64,000 bases of DNA from Raineyella sp. W15-4 (GTDB lineage: Bacteria > Actinomycetota > Actinomycetes > Propionibacteriales > Propionibacteriaceae): assembly GCF_033170155.1 (NCBI RefSeq), contig NZ_CP137079.1:3162001-3226000 (forward strand), read 5' to 3'. Below, piece after piece: positions 9,595 through 17,934 of this stretch. Below the pieces are notes generated by a model. That model saw only the letters and a program-made list of their open reading frames with translations, was not told the DNA's origin and did no database searches. The first letter of the stretch is position 1, and the number at the start of each line of letters is the position of its first letter. The position numbers and the translations under genes are program-made.

Positions 9595-10688
9595 TACCCC
9601 CGCGACCGACCCGGATCCTGGTCGACCTGCTCTTCTACACCGGCACCCGCGGCGGGATGGAGTCGGTGGTCCGCAACCTCTACGGCGCGCTGACCCCAGC
9701 GATGCTGCAGGGCGTCCAGTTCGCCGCGCTGGCCTCGCGGGAACTCGCTGCCGCGGGGGCGCCGTGGTTCCCCGGCCGGGTGATCGATTCCGGCATCGCC
9801 TCCTCCGGGCGCATCGGCTGGGCGCTGGGCGAGCAGGTCGTCGGCCTGCGGGCGGCTCGGCTGGGCGCGGACGTCGTGCACTGTCCGGCCAACTTCGGCC
9901 CGGCGCTCTCCCCTGTTCCGGTGGTGCTGACCGTCCACGACCTGATCTCGTTCCGGTTCCCCGAATACGTCCCCGGCCGACTCGCCGGCGTCCAACGCGC
10001 CCTGCTGCGGGCGGGCGCCCGGTCCGCGCGCCGGGTGCTCACGGTGAGCGCGGCAACCGCCACCGACCTTGAGGAACAGCTCGGCCTGCCGCCGGAGAAG
10101 GTCCTGGTCGTCCCCCCGGCCGGCAGCGGTCGACGCGCCACCGGAGTGACCCGCCGGGGCACGCTGCTGTTCAGCCTCGGCAACCGGATGCCGCACAAGA
10201 ACTTCACCGGCCTGCTCGAGGCGCTGGCCCGGATCGCGCCGGCCCGCCGGCCGCGCCTGCTGATCACCGGCGGCGGACCGGACGACCCGCTCACCGCCGA
10301 GGTGGCCCGGCTCGGTCTGGAGGACTGGGTCGAGCTCGCCGGCTGGCTGCCGTCGGAGCAGGTCGACCGGCTGTACGCGGAGGCGACGCTGCTGGTCTTC
10401 CCGACGCTGTTCGAAGGGTTCGGGCTGCCGGTGCTCGAGGCGATGTCGGCCGGCTGCCCGGTGCTGTGCACAGACCTGCCGGTGCTGCACGAGGTGGGCG
10501 GCGAGGCGGCGGCGTACGTGGACTCGCGGGACCCGCAGGCCCTCGCCGACGCCATCGTGCGGCTGCTGGACGACCCGGCCGAGCGGGATCGGCTCGCCGT
10601 GGCGGGAACGGCCCGGGCCGCGGAGTTCTCCTGGGAACGTACGGCAGAGCAGACCCTGTCAGCCCTGGTCGCTGCCGCACGGGGCTGA
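9591..10688 (+). CDS. Glycosyltransferase family 4
   Basis: 365 residues, starting at an ATG that overlaps the previous stop by 4 bp, so the two GT4 enzymes are made together. Features are TRGGMESVVRNLY (acceptor side), TVHDLISFRFPEY, LFSLGNRMPHKN, ITGGGPDDPL and the FPTLFEGFGLPVLEAMSAG donor motif. This resembles mannosyl- or rhamnosyl-transferases of the WbaZ/MtfB type. A 56-bp gap separates it from the convergent DUF2304 gene. Sugar specificity is unknown. Confidence 0.88.
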   Translation: MIPPRPTRILVDLLFYTGTRGGMESVVRNLYGALTPAMLQGVQFAALASRELAAAGAPWFPGRVIDSGIASSGRIGWALGEQVVGLRAARLGADVVHCPANFGPALSPVPVVLTVHDLISFRFPEYVPGRLAGVQRALLRAGARSARRVLTVSAATATDLEEQLGLPPEKVLVVPPAGSGRRATGVTRRGTLLFSLGNRMPHKNFTGLLEALARIAPARRPRLLITGGGPDDPLTAEVARLGLEDWVELAGWLPSEQVDRLYAEATLLVFPTLFEGFGLPVLEAMSAGCPVLCTDLPVLHEVGGEAAAYVDSRDPQALADAIVRLLDDPAERDRLAVAGTARAAEFSWERTAEQTLSALVAAARG

Positions 10689-10744
10689 GGAGCGCTCCGG
10701 GTCTCCGGCTCACGGCCTCGCTGACGCAGGACTACAGCGGGGGC

Positions 10745-11146
10745 TCAGTCCCGCTCTCGCGGTTCCGCCGGGTCGACCTGTTTCCCCGGCTCCTTGGGGG
10801 CCTCCAGCACGTCCGCATACCGACTGTTCGCCTCGATCAACGCCACCCGGCGGGCGAGCCGAAAGATGAGGTCTCGCTGGCTCTGCGACTTCAGATACTG
10901 GGTGAGGGTGTAGAAGAGGAACGCGCCGGTGACCGTGTAGAGCAGCAGGTCGGCGCCGCGACCGATGCCGGCGAGGTTGGCGACCCGGGTCATCAGATTC
11001 GGATTGAGCACCGCGACGATCATCGCGATGACCAGCAGGACCAGCCCGACCTTCACCGACGCCCGGGCCCCGTGCGAGCCGCGTGAGGCGAGGATCAGGT
11101 AGCCGAGGAGGACCCCCAGGGCGATGATGGCGATCTGGACGAGCAT
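10745..11146 (-). CDS. DUF2304 small membrane protein
   Basis: 133 residues: three hydrophobic helices (about residues 3-20, 31-47 and 65-85), then a charged amphipathic tail beginning KSQSQRDLIFRLARRVALIE and a disordered acidic end. This is the usual shape of DUF2304 proteins, which typically sit beside a DPM1-like GT2, as here. Its ATG shares one base with the stop of that GT2 (TGATG), so translation is coupled. It may anchor or assist the transferase at the membrane (inference from constant pairing). Confidence 0.82.
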   Translation of the reverse strand: MLVQIAIIALGVLLGYLILASRGSHGARASVKVGLVLLVIAMIVAVLNPNLMTRVANLAGIGRGADLLLYTVTGAFLFYTLTQYLKSQSQRDLIFRLARRVALIEANSRYADVLEAPKEPGKQVDPAEPRERD

Positions 11147-11829
11147 CAGCGGCTCACCTTCCTCAGCAGGGCGTCGAAGGCGATGTTGATCGCGTTCACG
11201 ATCGACTGCCCCTTGCCGCGGGAGTATTCGGTGTAGACGATCGTCACCGGCACCTCCTGGTAGCGGTACTTGTGCTTGGCGATGATCTCGAGGATCTCCG
11301 AGGCGTGCGCCATGTCCGGCATGGTGATCTGCATCTCCTCGGCGACCTTGCGGTTGAAGACCCGCAGCCCGTTGTGGGTGTCGGTGAGCTTCAGCCCGGA
11401 CAGCGCATTGCTGAACGACGTCGCCATCCGCAGCACGACCCGCTTGGTGCGGGTCATCCCGACCGCCTCGGCGCCGAGGAACCGGGACCCGAGGATGATG
11501 TCGTCGCCGGTCTCGGCGATGGTGTCGAGCATCGTCGCGACATCCTCCAGACGGTGTTGGCCGTCGGCGTCGTACGTGACGAAGTACTCCACCCCGGGGA
11601 TCCGGCGGGCGAACTCGATGCCGGTCTGCAGCGCGGCCCCCTGGCCCATGTTGATCGGGTGGTTGACCAGATAGGCGCCGGTGGCGGCGATCTCGTCGGC
11701 CGACCGGTCGCGGCTGCAGTCGTTGACACACACGACGTGGGTGTAGTCACGCAGCACGTTCTCGACGACGCCACGGACGACGGTCTCCTCGTTGTACACG
11801 GGAATGATGAAGGCCACGTCCGAGCGCAT
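11146..11829 (-). CDS. Polyprenyl-phosphate mannosyltransferase-like GT2
   Basis: 227 residues. MRSDVAFIIPVYNEE opens a GT-A fold; VNDCSRDRS, NMGQGAALQTGIE and YDADGQH (the metal-binding DAD) are the canonical DPM1/polyprenol-phosphate glycosyltransferase motifs. A C-terminal YSRGKGQSIVNA segment also fits. ATG 11829 follows GGAAAGG at normal spacing; a longer frame to 11991 is unsupported. It likely charges polyprenyl phosphate with a hexose that the GT-C enzyme nearby could use (inference). Confidence 0.88.
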   Translation of the reverse strand: MRSDVAFIIPVYNEETVVRGVVENVLRDYTHVVCVNDCSRDRSADEIAATGAYLVNHPINMGQGAALQTGIEFARRIPGVEYFVTYDADGQHRLEDVATMLDTIAETGDDIILGSRFLGAEAVGMTRTKRVVLRMATSFSNALSGLKLTDTHNGLRVFNRKVAEEMQITMPDMAHASEILEIIAKHKYRYQEVPVTIVYTEYSRGKGQSIVNAINIAFDALLRKVSR

Positions 11830-12004
11830 CTCAACCTTTCCGGGGGTCCATCCCCGATCCGGGGTACCTCCCCGATCATAAGCGGTGACGGGCCGGCGGC
11901 CTGCCAGGCGGCGGCAGTGGAGAAACTCCCGTCTCGGCGAGTGTTCCCCGGCCCCGCCCCCGCCGCATGGCAGACTCGCGTCACACGTCACTTCGGGGGA
12001 GTCG

Positions 12005-14428
12005 ATGCAGAATCTGGCATTTCCGGCGACCGGGCCCGTTGTCCTCGATGACCCGCTCGACGTGGAGCGCCTGATCAGCTACCTGCGGCAGCCGACCCGC
12101 CGTCGGCCGGTGGCGGTGCTCACCGTGGGCCCCCAGCAGTCGACGCCCTACATCGATCCGGCCACCGTCTGGCAGACCGGCGCGGGCCGGGTCGATGTGG
12201 TGACAATCCCGAGCAGCGAGCTGACCCTCACCTTCACCGAGCGCCTCGAGGATCCGAGGGCCGGCGTCTACCACGGGGCATGCCGGGTCTACCCGCCGGG
12301 CAGCAGCTGGGAGAGTGATCCCTTCAGTGTGCCGCTGCGGATGGCGCGGAACCGCCGGGAGATCGACGCCCTGCCCGATCACCTGCTGCTGGACGTAAAA
12401 CGCGAACGCGACCGTACGCTCAGCCCGGCAGCGACGACACCGAGATCGGCATCGACAGCCCCGGGCACACCATCGACGGCGCTGGATACCGCGGCGACGA
12501 CACCGGACGGCGAGGTAGCACCATCGGACGGCGACACGACGACACCGGACACCGGCGCCACACCCACCGACGCCGCAGCCGGCTCACCCCCCGACACGCC
12601 GAAGCCTGACCACCCGGTCCCCAGACCCCTACAGGCCGGCACGCCCCCGCAGGCCGACCCTGATCCCCGGGTGCCGGTCCCCGTACGCCACGAGATCGCC
12701 ACGGACGAGCAGGCCATGGCGCTGGGCGCCCACCTCCGCAGTCCCGCTCGGCGGCTGCCGACCGTCGTGGTGTCGCGCGCCACCGGCGCGTCAGCTGCCT
12801 TCGCTGACGTCGGTCAACTGCGCGACGACCTCGAGGGCCTGGCGGACGTCGCCGAGATCACCACCGTGGAAGCCAGTTGGGCGTTCAGCCGCGCCGTGCC
12901 CGACAGATGCCAGGTGTACGGCGGCGCAGGCCGGGTCTATCCCCTCGGCACCGATTGGGAACTCAACCCCTACTTGTCCCCGCTGCGGTTCGCCTACCGT
13001 GAGGCCGACGGTGGCCAACTCACCGGCACGCTGATCGGCGACGCGATGCGGATGGCCTCCGCCACTCCGGCCACCCCGTCCCCGACAGCCGGTCGCGTCG
13101 CGGTCACGGGTGAGGTGACGGGCATCGTCGCCCAACGCGCCGTGGTCACCTACCACGGCCAGGAGCACGGAGTGCTGTGGCCGGAACTCGTGGAGCCCGG
13201 GCTGCCGGCCGAGCGGCTCTTCGCCAAGGGCATGCGGGTCGAGGGCGAACTCGACCCGGTGAGCCGGCGGATCGATGTCCGGGGCATGCGCCGGCCGGCG
13301 GACGACGCCCTCGCCGGCTATCGGCCGGGCCAGACCATCCTGGTCCGGGTCGCCGAGGTCGAAGCCGGCTCCTGCCGGGTGGAGCTGTTCCCCGGATTCC
13401 TGTGCAGCATCCCGGCCGACTACGCGGCCGAGGACCTGACGGATCTGCGGGAGCTGGTGACCGCCGGCGACGTCCTGCCGGCCTGGTTCGGCGGGCGGGA
13501 CGAGGCCACCGGCGAGTGGCTGCTGTCCTTGCGGGAGGCCGAGGACGCGGTGGATGCGGTCCCGGCACCCAGCATCCTCGACGGCGGTCCGCCGTGGCTG
13601 GTCCCGACCGCACGCCGGTCGATCGCAGCTACCGCCGAGGACGCGACCGCCCCGGATGCCGCCGCGCTCCCCACCGAGGCGGCGCCGGTCGACAGCACGC
13701 CGTCCACTGCCATGCCCTCGGACATGCCATCCGCCGCCACCGACACAGCGCCCACCGCCGCCTCTCCAGCCACCGCTACGCCTGTCGTCACGCCACTCGG
13801 CCTCACCTCGCGCGACCCGACCGGGACAGAGCTGTCCGAGGACCCCACGCAGTTCCTCGAGGCGCTGCGGCGGGACAAGGACCAACTCGTGGCTCAGCTC
13901 ACCAGAAAGAAGGAGCGGATCGCCACCCTCGAGTCCGAGCTGGCCGCGGTGAGGTCACAGTTGCGCCGCGAGATCCGCCACGCAGCGAAACGATCGGGCC
14001 CTGCCCCGGACGACAGCGGGCTGTTCGAGCGCGACGAGGATCAGCTGGACTTTGAGATCCGGCAGGCCTGGGCACGGATGATCCCGGCGTCGGAGAAGAA
14101 GGACCTGCTGTTGACGTCGTGGACGTACGGCCCCGACTTCTTCGCCACGCTGCGGGCGGTCGAGGGGGTGTCCCGCGACAAGGTCGTCGAGGTGATCGTC
14201 CACGTCCTCACCGGCCGCGACGCTACCCTCGCGTCGCGCCAGCTGCATCGGCTGCGCACCGGCACCGGCGGTGACGATGCGCCGGTCGTCCGCGGCCAAG
14301 GGGAGACCTGCTGGCGGGTGAGCCTGCAGAACAGCACGGCCAGCGCCCGCCGCCTGCACTACTGGCGATGCGCCGACGGCTCGATCGAGCTGAGCAGCAT
14401 CCGGGTGCACGGCGACTTCCGGCCCTGA
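12005..14428 (+). CDS. Multidomain protein of unknown function with duplicated domain, OB/S1-like folds and coiled coil
   Basis: 807 residues, ATG 12005 after a GGGGGAG ribosome site. Two copies of one domain (about 15-115 and 232-335) share a signature: CRVYPPGSSWESDPFSVPLR and GRVYPLGTDWELNPYLSPLR. They are separated by a Thr/Pro/Ala-rich linker (140-230). Two OB/S1-like segments follow (about 361-427, with VTGEVTGIVAQRAVVTYHG, and 438-515), then another low-complexity linker (540-605), a coiled coil (613-662) and a C-terminal domain (673-807) with CWRVSLQNSTASARRLHYW and IELSSIRVH. I do not recognise the family. The architecture suggests nucleic-acid binding, and the C-terminus is faintly reminiscent of RelE/HigB-like folds. 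Convergent or operon partners are absent. Confidence 0.8.
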   Translation: MQNLAFPATGPVVLDDPLDVERLISYLRQPTRRRPVAVLTVGPQQSTPYIDPATVWQTGAGRVDVVTIPSSELTLTFTERLEDPRAGVYHGACRVYPPGSSWESDPFSVPLRMARNRREIDALPDHLLLDVKRERDRTLSPAATTPRSASTAPGTPSTALDTAATTPDGEVAPSDGDTTTPDTGATPTDAAAGSPPDTPKPDHPVPRPLQAGTPPQADPDPRVPVPVRHEIATDEQAMALGAHLRSPARRLPTVVVSRATGASAAFADVGQLRDDLEGLADVAEITTVEASWAFSRAVPDRCQVYGGAGRVYPLGTDWELNPYLSPLRFAYREADGGQLTGTLIGDAMRMASATPATPSPTAGRVAVTGEVTGIVAQRAVVTYHGQEHGVLWPELVEPGLPAERLFAKGMRVEGELDPVSRRIDVRGMRRPADDALAGYRPGQTILVRVAEVEAGSCRVELFPGFLCSIPADYAAEDLTDLRELVTAGDVLPAWFGGRDEATGEWLLSLREAEDAVDAVPAPSILDGGPPWLVPTARRSIAATAEDATAPDAAALPTEAAPVDSTPSTAMPSDMPSAATDTAPTAASPATATPVVTPLGLTSRDPTGTELSEDPTQFLEALRRDKDQLVAQLTRKKERIATLESELAAVRSQLRREIRHAAKRSGPAPDDSGLFERDEDQLDFEIRQAWARMIPASEKKDLLLTSWTYGPDFFATLRAVEGVSRDKVVEVIVHVLTGRDATLASRQLHRLRTGTGGDDAPVVRGQGETCWRVSLQNSTASARRLHYWRCADGSIELSSIRVHGDFRP

Positions 14429-14555
14429 GCGGACCGGGGCCGGGCGGCCGCGGTCTCCAGCGGCCTCACCGCATCACACAGCGGTCCACCCTGGGTCGGT
14501 TCGCTGCCCCACCGGTCGCGGTAGCCGCCGTGTCAAGGATCTCGAGGAGGTGAGG

Positions 14556-14603
14556 ATGATCACAGCCGACCGTGCACAGAGGTACTCCCTCCGGACCCAC
14601 TGA
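14556..14603 (+). CDS. Possible 15-residue leader-type ORF
   Basis: ATG 14556 is preceded by a near-perfect AGGAGG at 5-base spacing and encodes MITADRAQRYSLRTH before TGA. The strong ribosome site is the only argument; there is no conserved feature, and no gene follows closely enough to be obviously controlled by it. It could equally be the start of a decayed gene, since further stops follow at once. Confidence 0.25.
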   Translation: MITADRAQRYSLRTH

Positions 14604-14877
14604 TGACTAAGCTTTTACACGGTTGACCGCTTCGCGGGTGCCGAGATTGACGGGCGTACAGGTCCGAGATTGTGAATTTTTGGCGATCTGTTGTGTCATC
14701 CCGGACACCTGCAACACCTGACGGTCATGTCGTCATTGGGGGATGATGATGGTCAGAATCTGGTGGCTCTCACCGGTTCGAACACGCTGCTCGCCGGTTC
14801 GGCTCTCTGCTCCACACCCTACCGACCTCTTTCCAATGACGGAACAATGAGAAACAGCCGGCTCAGCCCGGCGCGTA

Positions 14878-15027
14878 TTGAGGATAGTCCAGATATTCTT
14901 CAAGGTTGAGACCAAGAAGCATCCGGAGAGCTGGTACACCGCGACCACCACGTGCCGCAACGGCCACACGACATACAAGAAGCAGGCCGACACATCCAGC
15001 GAGTACAAGTGCGCATACTGCGGCTAG
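14878..15027 (+). CDS. Possible 49-residue zinc-ribbon-like peptide or gene remnant
   Basis: A frame open from 14851 encodes a peptide with TCRNGH and, 14 residues later, KCAYCG at the very C-terminus: a CxxGH...CxxCG arrangement able to hold zinc. The only reasonable start is TTG 14878 without a visible ribosome site, so this may be the tail of a truncated protein rather than an intact gene. It ends 135 bp before the RiPP precursor and is read in the same direction. No family recognised. Confidence 0.35.
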   Translation: MRIVQIFFKVETKKHPESWYTATTTCRNGHTTYKKQADTSSEYKCAYCG

Positions 15028-15162
15028 GTCGTTCCCTGATCGAACGCCGACACCTTTTCATGAATACACTAAGACGAAGCGGGCTGCACGCCTGACTTCA
15101 TCGTGCTACATTCACATCTGCAAGGAACTAGCGGGATTTCCCGCACCAAGAGGGGGAGCAAA

Positions 15163-15273
15163 ATGACTGACGATCTGCATACGCTGGTGACGGCAACGGC
15201 CACTTGGGCCGTGGTGGTCAACATCTCGGAACGCTGCAGCGGACACTGCGTCGGCGAGTGCCGGAATTTCTAG
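15163..15273 (+). CDS. Cys-rich RiPP precursor peptide candidate (36 residues)
   Basis: ATG 15163 has an excellent GGGGGAG ribosome site 5-6 bases upstream. The peptide begins MTDDLHTLVTATATWAVVV (an acidic, then hydrophobic leader-like half) and ends NISERCSGHCVGECRNF, with three cysteines spaced CxxxCxxxC and a terminal Phe. The stop is one base before the ATG of a radical SAM/SPASM enzyme, the classic arrangement of a thioether-forming RiPP (sactipeptide/ranthipeptide or cyclophane class). No protease or exporter is adjacent, so maturation and export would depend on genes elsewhere. The peptide family is not one I recognise. Confidence 0.72.
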   Translation: MTDDLHTLVTATATWAVVVNISERCSGHCVGECRNF

Positions 15274-15274
15274 G

Positions 15275-16708
15275 ATGATCAACGATCGGGTGGCCGTTCC
15301 GGACTGCGCACAGTCCGGAACGGCCCGCCTCTCCAAGGAACTGTTCTGGGTGCCGCTCGAGGACGATTCCGGCATGCTCTACGCACCCCTGAGGGGCGCC
15401 CTCTTGCAGAGTCGCACAGCGCTTCTGGAGCGGCTTCAGGAGGCGCTGACTTCCCCGGAACCGATGTCCTCGAGCGACCCTCACCTGTGGGAGTTCCTCG
15501 TCGAGCAGAGCTTCGCGTCACCCGACCCCGAGCCACTGGTGCGACCGGATCACGGGCAGCGGGCAGGTAGCTTCGCACCGACAGGTGCGATCATCATGAC
15601 CACGAACGACTGCAATCTACGCTGCCGATACTGCTGGGCCGCAGCCGGCGAGGCTACTCGGGTCACCTTTCCGATTGAAATCGCCGAAGCCACCGTCCGC
15701 ATGGTGGTGGACAATGCCCGAGCGCAAGGAGTCCAGCCCAGGATCGCATTTCACGGCGGCGGGGAGCCGACGTTGGCGATCAAGCTGATCCGACACGTGG
15801 TGGAGTACGCCGCAACATATATGGAAAGTTCCGGCGGTACCGAAGAAATGGCCTTCAGCCTGGTAACCAACGGCTGCATCTCTGAGAACACTGCTCATTG
15901 GCTCGCAGAAACCATGGATGACGTCATGGTGTCGCTTGATGGTCCCGCCGAGGTGCATGACGCGCAGCGACCGTTCGCAAAGGGCCACGGCTCTTTCTCC
16001 TCGGCGTTCCGGACTGCCAAGATCATCGAAGCGGGAGCAGCAACGCTGACGCTCAAAGCGACAATAAGCGAGTATGCGGTCGGCAGCATGTCCGAGATCA
16101 CCCGCTTCTTCTGTGAAAATTTCGCCAACGAACGCTTCTATCTCGGACCGGCGCTCATGGCGGGTCGAGCACTTCGGGGCGGCTATGGCGAGCCCCGCGC
16201 CGAGGACTTCGTGCGCGAATTCCTACGCGCGGAGGGGGTTGCCCGAAAGTACGGACGCCAGATCGTTCCGTCAGCGGCTGTCCAGGTGTTCCCGGAGGTG
16301 ACTGCCCGCTACTGCGGACTGTCGGATCCGAATGTTGCCATCAATCACCTCGGAATGGTTTCGGCCTGCTATGAGGTTGTTGATCCCGGTGATGCACGAT
16401 ATGAGATGTTCGGCTACGGTCAGTACGATCCGGTGCGCGAGGAATTCATCTTCGACGACGCCCGCCGGCAGCGCCTGCAGGCCTGGGATCTCAAGGGAAT
16501 CGAGCACTGCCGCGACTGCTTCGCGCGGTGGCACTGCGCAGGAGACTGCCAGGTCCGCAACCTGCGTTTCGAGGATGCGCTGCCAATCGGGGAAACCGAC
16601 ATGCGGTGCGCCATGAACCGTGCGCTTATCCGGGCCCGACTGCAGGGCTTACTCTCCGGCGGAGCCGCCCAGGACCTCTCGTCCACTGAGCAGTCAGCCT
16701 TCTGCTGA
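15275..16708 (+). CDS. Radical SAM/SPASM peptide maturase
   Basis: 477 residues from ATG 15275. The N-terminal segment has FWVPLEDDSGMLYAPLRG, typical of peptide-modifying SPASM enzymes. The radical SAM cluster motif is CNLRCRYC (Cys113, 117, 120), followed by FHGGGEPTLA, the SAM-binding GGEP. The C-terminus is a full SPASM domain: Cys347, then G-x4-C (Cys365), then CxxCx5CxxxC (Cys412, 415, 421, 425) and Cys445, enough for two auxiliary 4Fe-4S clusters. It would install thioether or C-C crosslinks in the peptide encoded one base upstream. ATG 15275 lacks a ribosome site and the first 20 residues are encoded by the hairpin at 15292-15325, so GTG 15350 after AAGGAA is a serious alternative start. 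Confidence 0.85.
   Translation: MINDRVAVPDCAQSGTARLSKELFWVPLEDDSGMLYAPLRGALLQSRTALLERLQEALTSPEPMSSSDPHLWEFLVEQSFASPDPEPLVRPDHGQRAGSFAPTGAIIMTTNDCNLRCRYCWAAAGEATRVTFPIEIAEATVRMVVDNARAQGVQPRIAFHGGGEPTLAIKLIRHVVEYAATYMESSGGTEEMAFSLVTNGCISENTAHWLAETMDDVMVSLDGPAEVHDAQRPFAKGHGSFSSAFRTAKIIEAGAATLTLKATISEYAVGSMSEITRFFCENFANERFYLGPALMAGRALRGGYGEPRAEDFVREFLRAEGVARKYGRQIVPSAAVQVFPEVTARYCGLSDPNVAINHLGMVSACYEVVDPGDARYEMFGYGQYDPVREEFIFDDARRQRLQAWDLKGIEHCRDCFARWHCAGDCQVRNLRFEDALPIGETDMRCAMNRALIRARLQGLLSGGAAQDLSSTEQSAFC
15292..15325 (+). terminator. Perfect 15-bp stem-loop between precursor and maturase
   Basis: GGCCGTTCCGGACTG and its exact reverse complement are separated by the 4-base loop CGCA. It begins 19 bases after the precursor stop, where RiPP operons often carry a partial terminator or mRNA-stabilising hairpin that keeps precursor in excess over enzyme. 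No T-run follows, which fits a leaky terminator or a processing/stability element. It lies inside the annotated N-terminus of the enzyme gene if ATG 15275 is used. Confidence 0.55.
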
Positions 16709-16793
16709 CTGACGAGGCCGACAGCGGGTGCAGTTGAACCGCTGGCCCAAAGCTGTCCGACGGGCAGGTCCAGCCAGTACGGGACACAACGCC

Positions 16794-16830
16794 CCCTTCC
16801 GTGTAGGCACGATGTGCGTACACGGAAGGG
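16794..16830. terminator. Perfect 12-bp inverted repeat after the maturase gene
   Basis: CCCTTCCGTGTA and its exact complement flank a 13-base loop, in the gap between the maturase stop (16708) and the convergent oxidoreductase stop (16908). The position fits a bidirectional terminator although no T-tract is present. An operator is less likely because no gene starts nearby. Confidence 0.5.
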
Positions 16831-16907
16831 ATCGCCACGCTCGGTGCGGAGCCGGAACAGGCACGGACGGCAGCGCCTGTCGAGGCCCGTCCGTCCGAGG
16901 ACTCGGT

Positions 16908-17822
16908 TCAGGGCAGGACGACGATCTTCCCCGGCGCATGCGAGGACTCCAGCGCGGCGAACGCCGCCGCCACCTCGTCCAGGTGGAACGTCGCCGCGAC
17001 CGGGAACACCACTCGCCCGGCGGCGATCTGGTCGACCAGCCCGGCAAGGTTCTCCGCCGTCCGGGCGGCGCGCTCCACGTTGCGCACCCCGAGCTCGGCG
17101 AGGGCCGCGTACGCCGCGATGGCCGTCATCCGGTCGGTCGGAACACCGAGCCGGACCCCGGCATCGAGGGCTTCACGGCCATGGCAGTCGACCACCGCGG
17201 TGACCGTGCCGTACGAGGTCACCCGGTCAGCCAGCACCTCCCCGTACCCCACGGGCACGACACCCAGCGACCGGAGGAACTCATGGTTCCGCGCGGACCC
17301 GGTGCCGAGGACCGTCGCACCCGCCGCGATTGCCAGTTGGCTGACGACGAGACCGACCCCGCCGGTGGCGCCCCCGACCAGGACGGTGTCACCGGGCCCG
17401 ACCGGGACGGTGACCAGGCAGGAGACGGCGGTGAGCCCGGCGATGTCCAGGCCGCCGGCCACCTCGACCGGAACAGTCTCCGGCCGGTGGGTGAGGCCGG
17501 CGGCGGGGGCCACGACCCGTTCGGCGACGGAGCCAGCACCCCGGCCGAGCACCTCATCACCGACCGCGACCGGCGTCCCGTCCCAATAGGTCGCGTTCTC
17601 CCCGACCGCCTCGACCGTGCCGGCCAGATCGGACCCGACGCGCCGCGGGAACGGAGCGTCGGAACGGGCGAAGCCGCTGCGCAGCTTCGCGTCGATCGGG
17701 TTCAGGCCCGCGGCACGCACCCGCACCGCCACCTCACCATGGCCGGGCGCAGGATCGGCGACCTCCCCGACGAAGAGGACCTCAGGACCTCCGAGCTGGT
17801 CATACAACGCTGCTCTGCTCAT
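16908..17822 (-). CDS. Zinc-free NADP-dependent quinone oxidoreductase (MDR family)
   Basis: 304 residues. An N-terminal GroES-like domain carries the GLNPIDAKLRSG motif of quinone oxidoreductases, and a Rossmann domain has VLVGGATGGVGLVVSQLA (GxGxxG-type NADP site). The catalytic and structural zinc cysteines of alcohol dehydrogenases are missing, as in the QOR/YhdH group. It is a single gene, divergent from nothing close and convergent to the RiPP maturase; likely reduces quinones or alpha,beta-unsaturated carbonyls. Confidence 0.85.
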   Translation of the reverse strand: MSRAALYDQLGGPEVLFVGEVADPAPGHGEVAVRVRAAGLNPIDAKLRSGFARSDAPFPRRVGSDLAGTVEAVGENATYWDGTPVAVGDEVLGRGAGSVAERVVAPAAGLTHRPETVPVEVAGGLDIAGLTAVSCLVTVPVGPGDTVLVGGATGGVGLVVSQLAIAAGATVLGTGSARNHEFLRSLGVVPVGYGEVLADRVTSYGTVTAVVDCHGREALDAGVRLGVPTDRMTAIAAYAALAELGVRNVERAARTAENLAGLVDQIAAGRVVFPVAATFHLDEVAAAFAALESSHAPGKIVVLP

Positions 17823-17934
17823 GCCCCTATTCTGTCCCGCCGGTGGTCATCCCGGGCAGTCGCCGCTGCCGCCATCGCCGGGCAGGGCCTTCGCGGGGCA
17901 GCCCCACGGCCGGGAGTGAACGGCCCGGCCGGAT

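Larger units (their letters stand above)
14429..15162. other. 734-bp gene-poor, AT-richer region before the RiPP cassette
   Basis: Base composition drops visibly (runs such as gaatttttgg, aagcttttacac), unlike the flanking genes. It holds two possible short reading frames (14556-14603 and 14878-15027), listed separately. A weak TACATT -10-like box lies at 15107-15112 and a small GCGGGA/TCCCGC hairpin at 15131-15144, just before the ribosome site of the precursor gene. The composition and the broken look suggest foreign DNA or remnants of an inserted element. Confidence 0.5.

Noticed and set aside
10745-11731. 328-codon frame as one gene
   Set aside because: Most of it is the wrong frame of the GT2 gene; the real product is the DUF2304 protein from ATG 11146.
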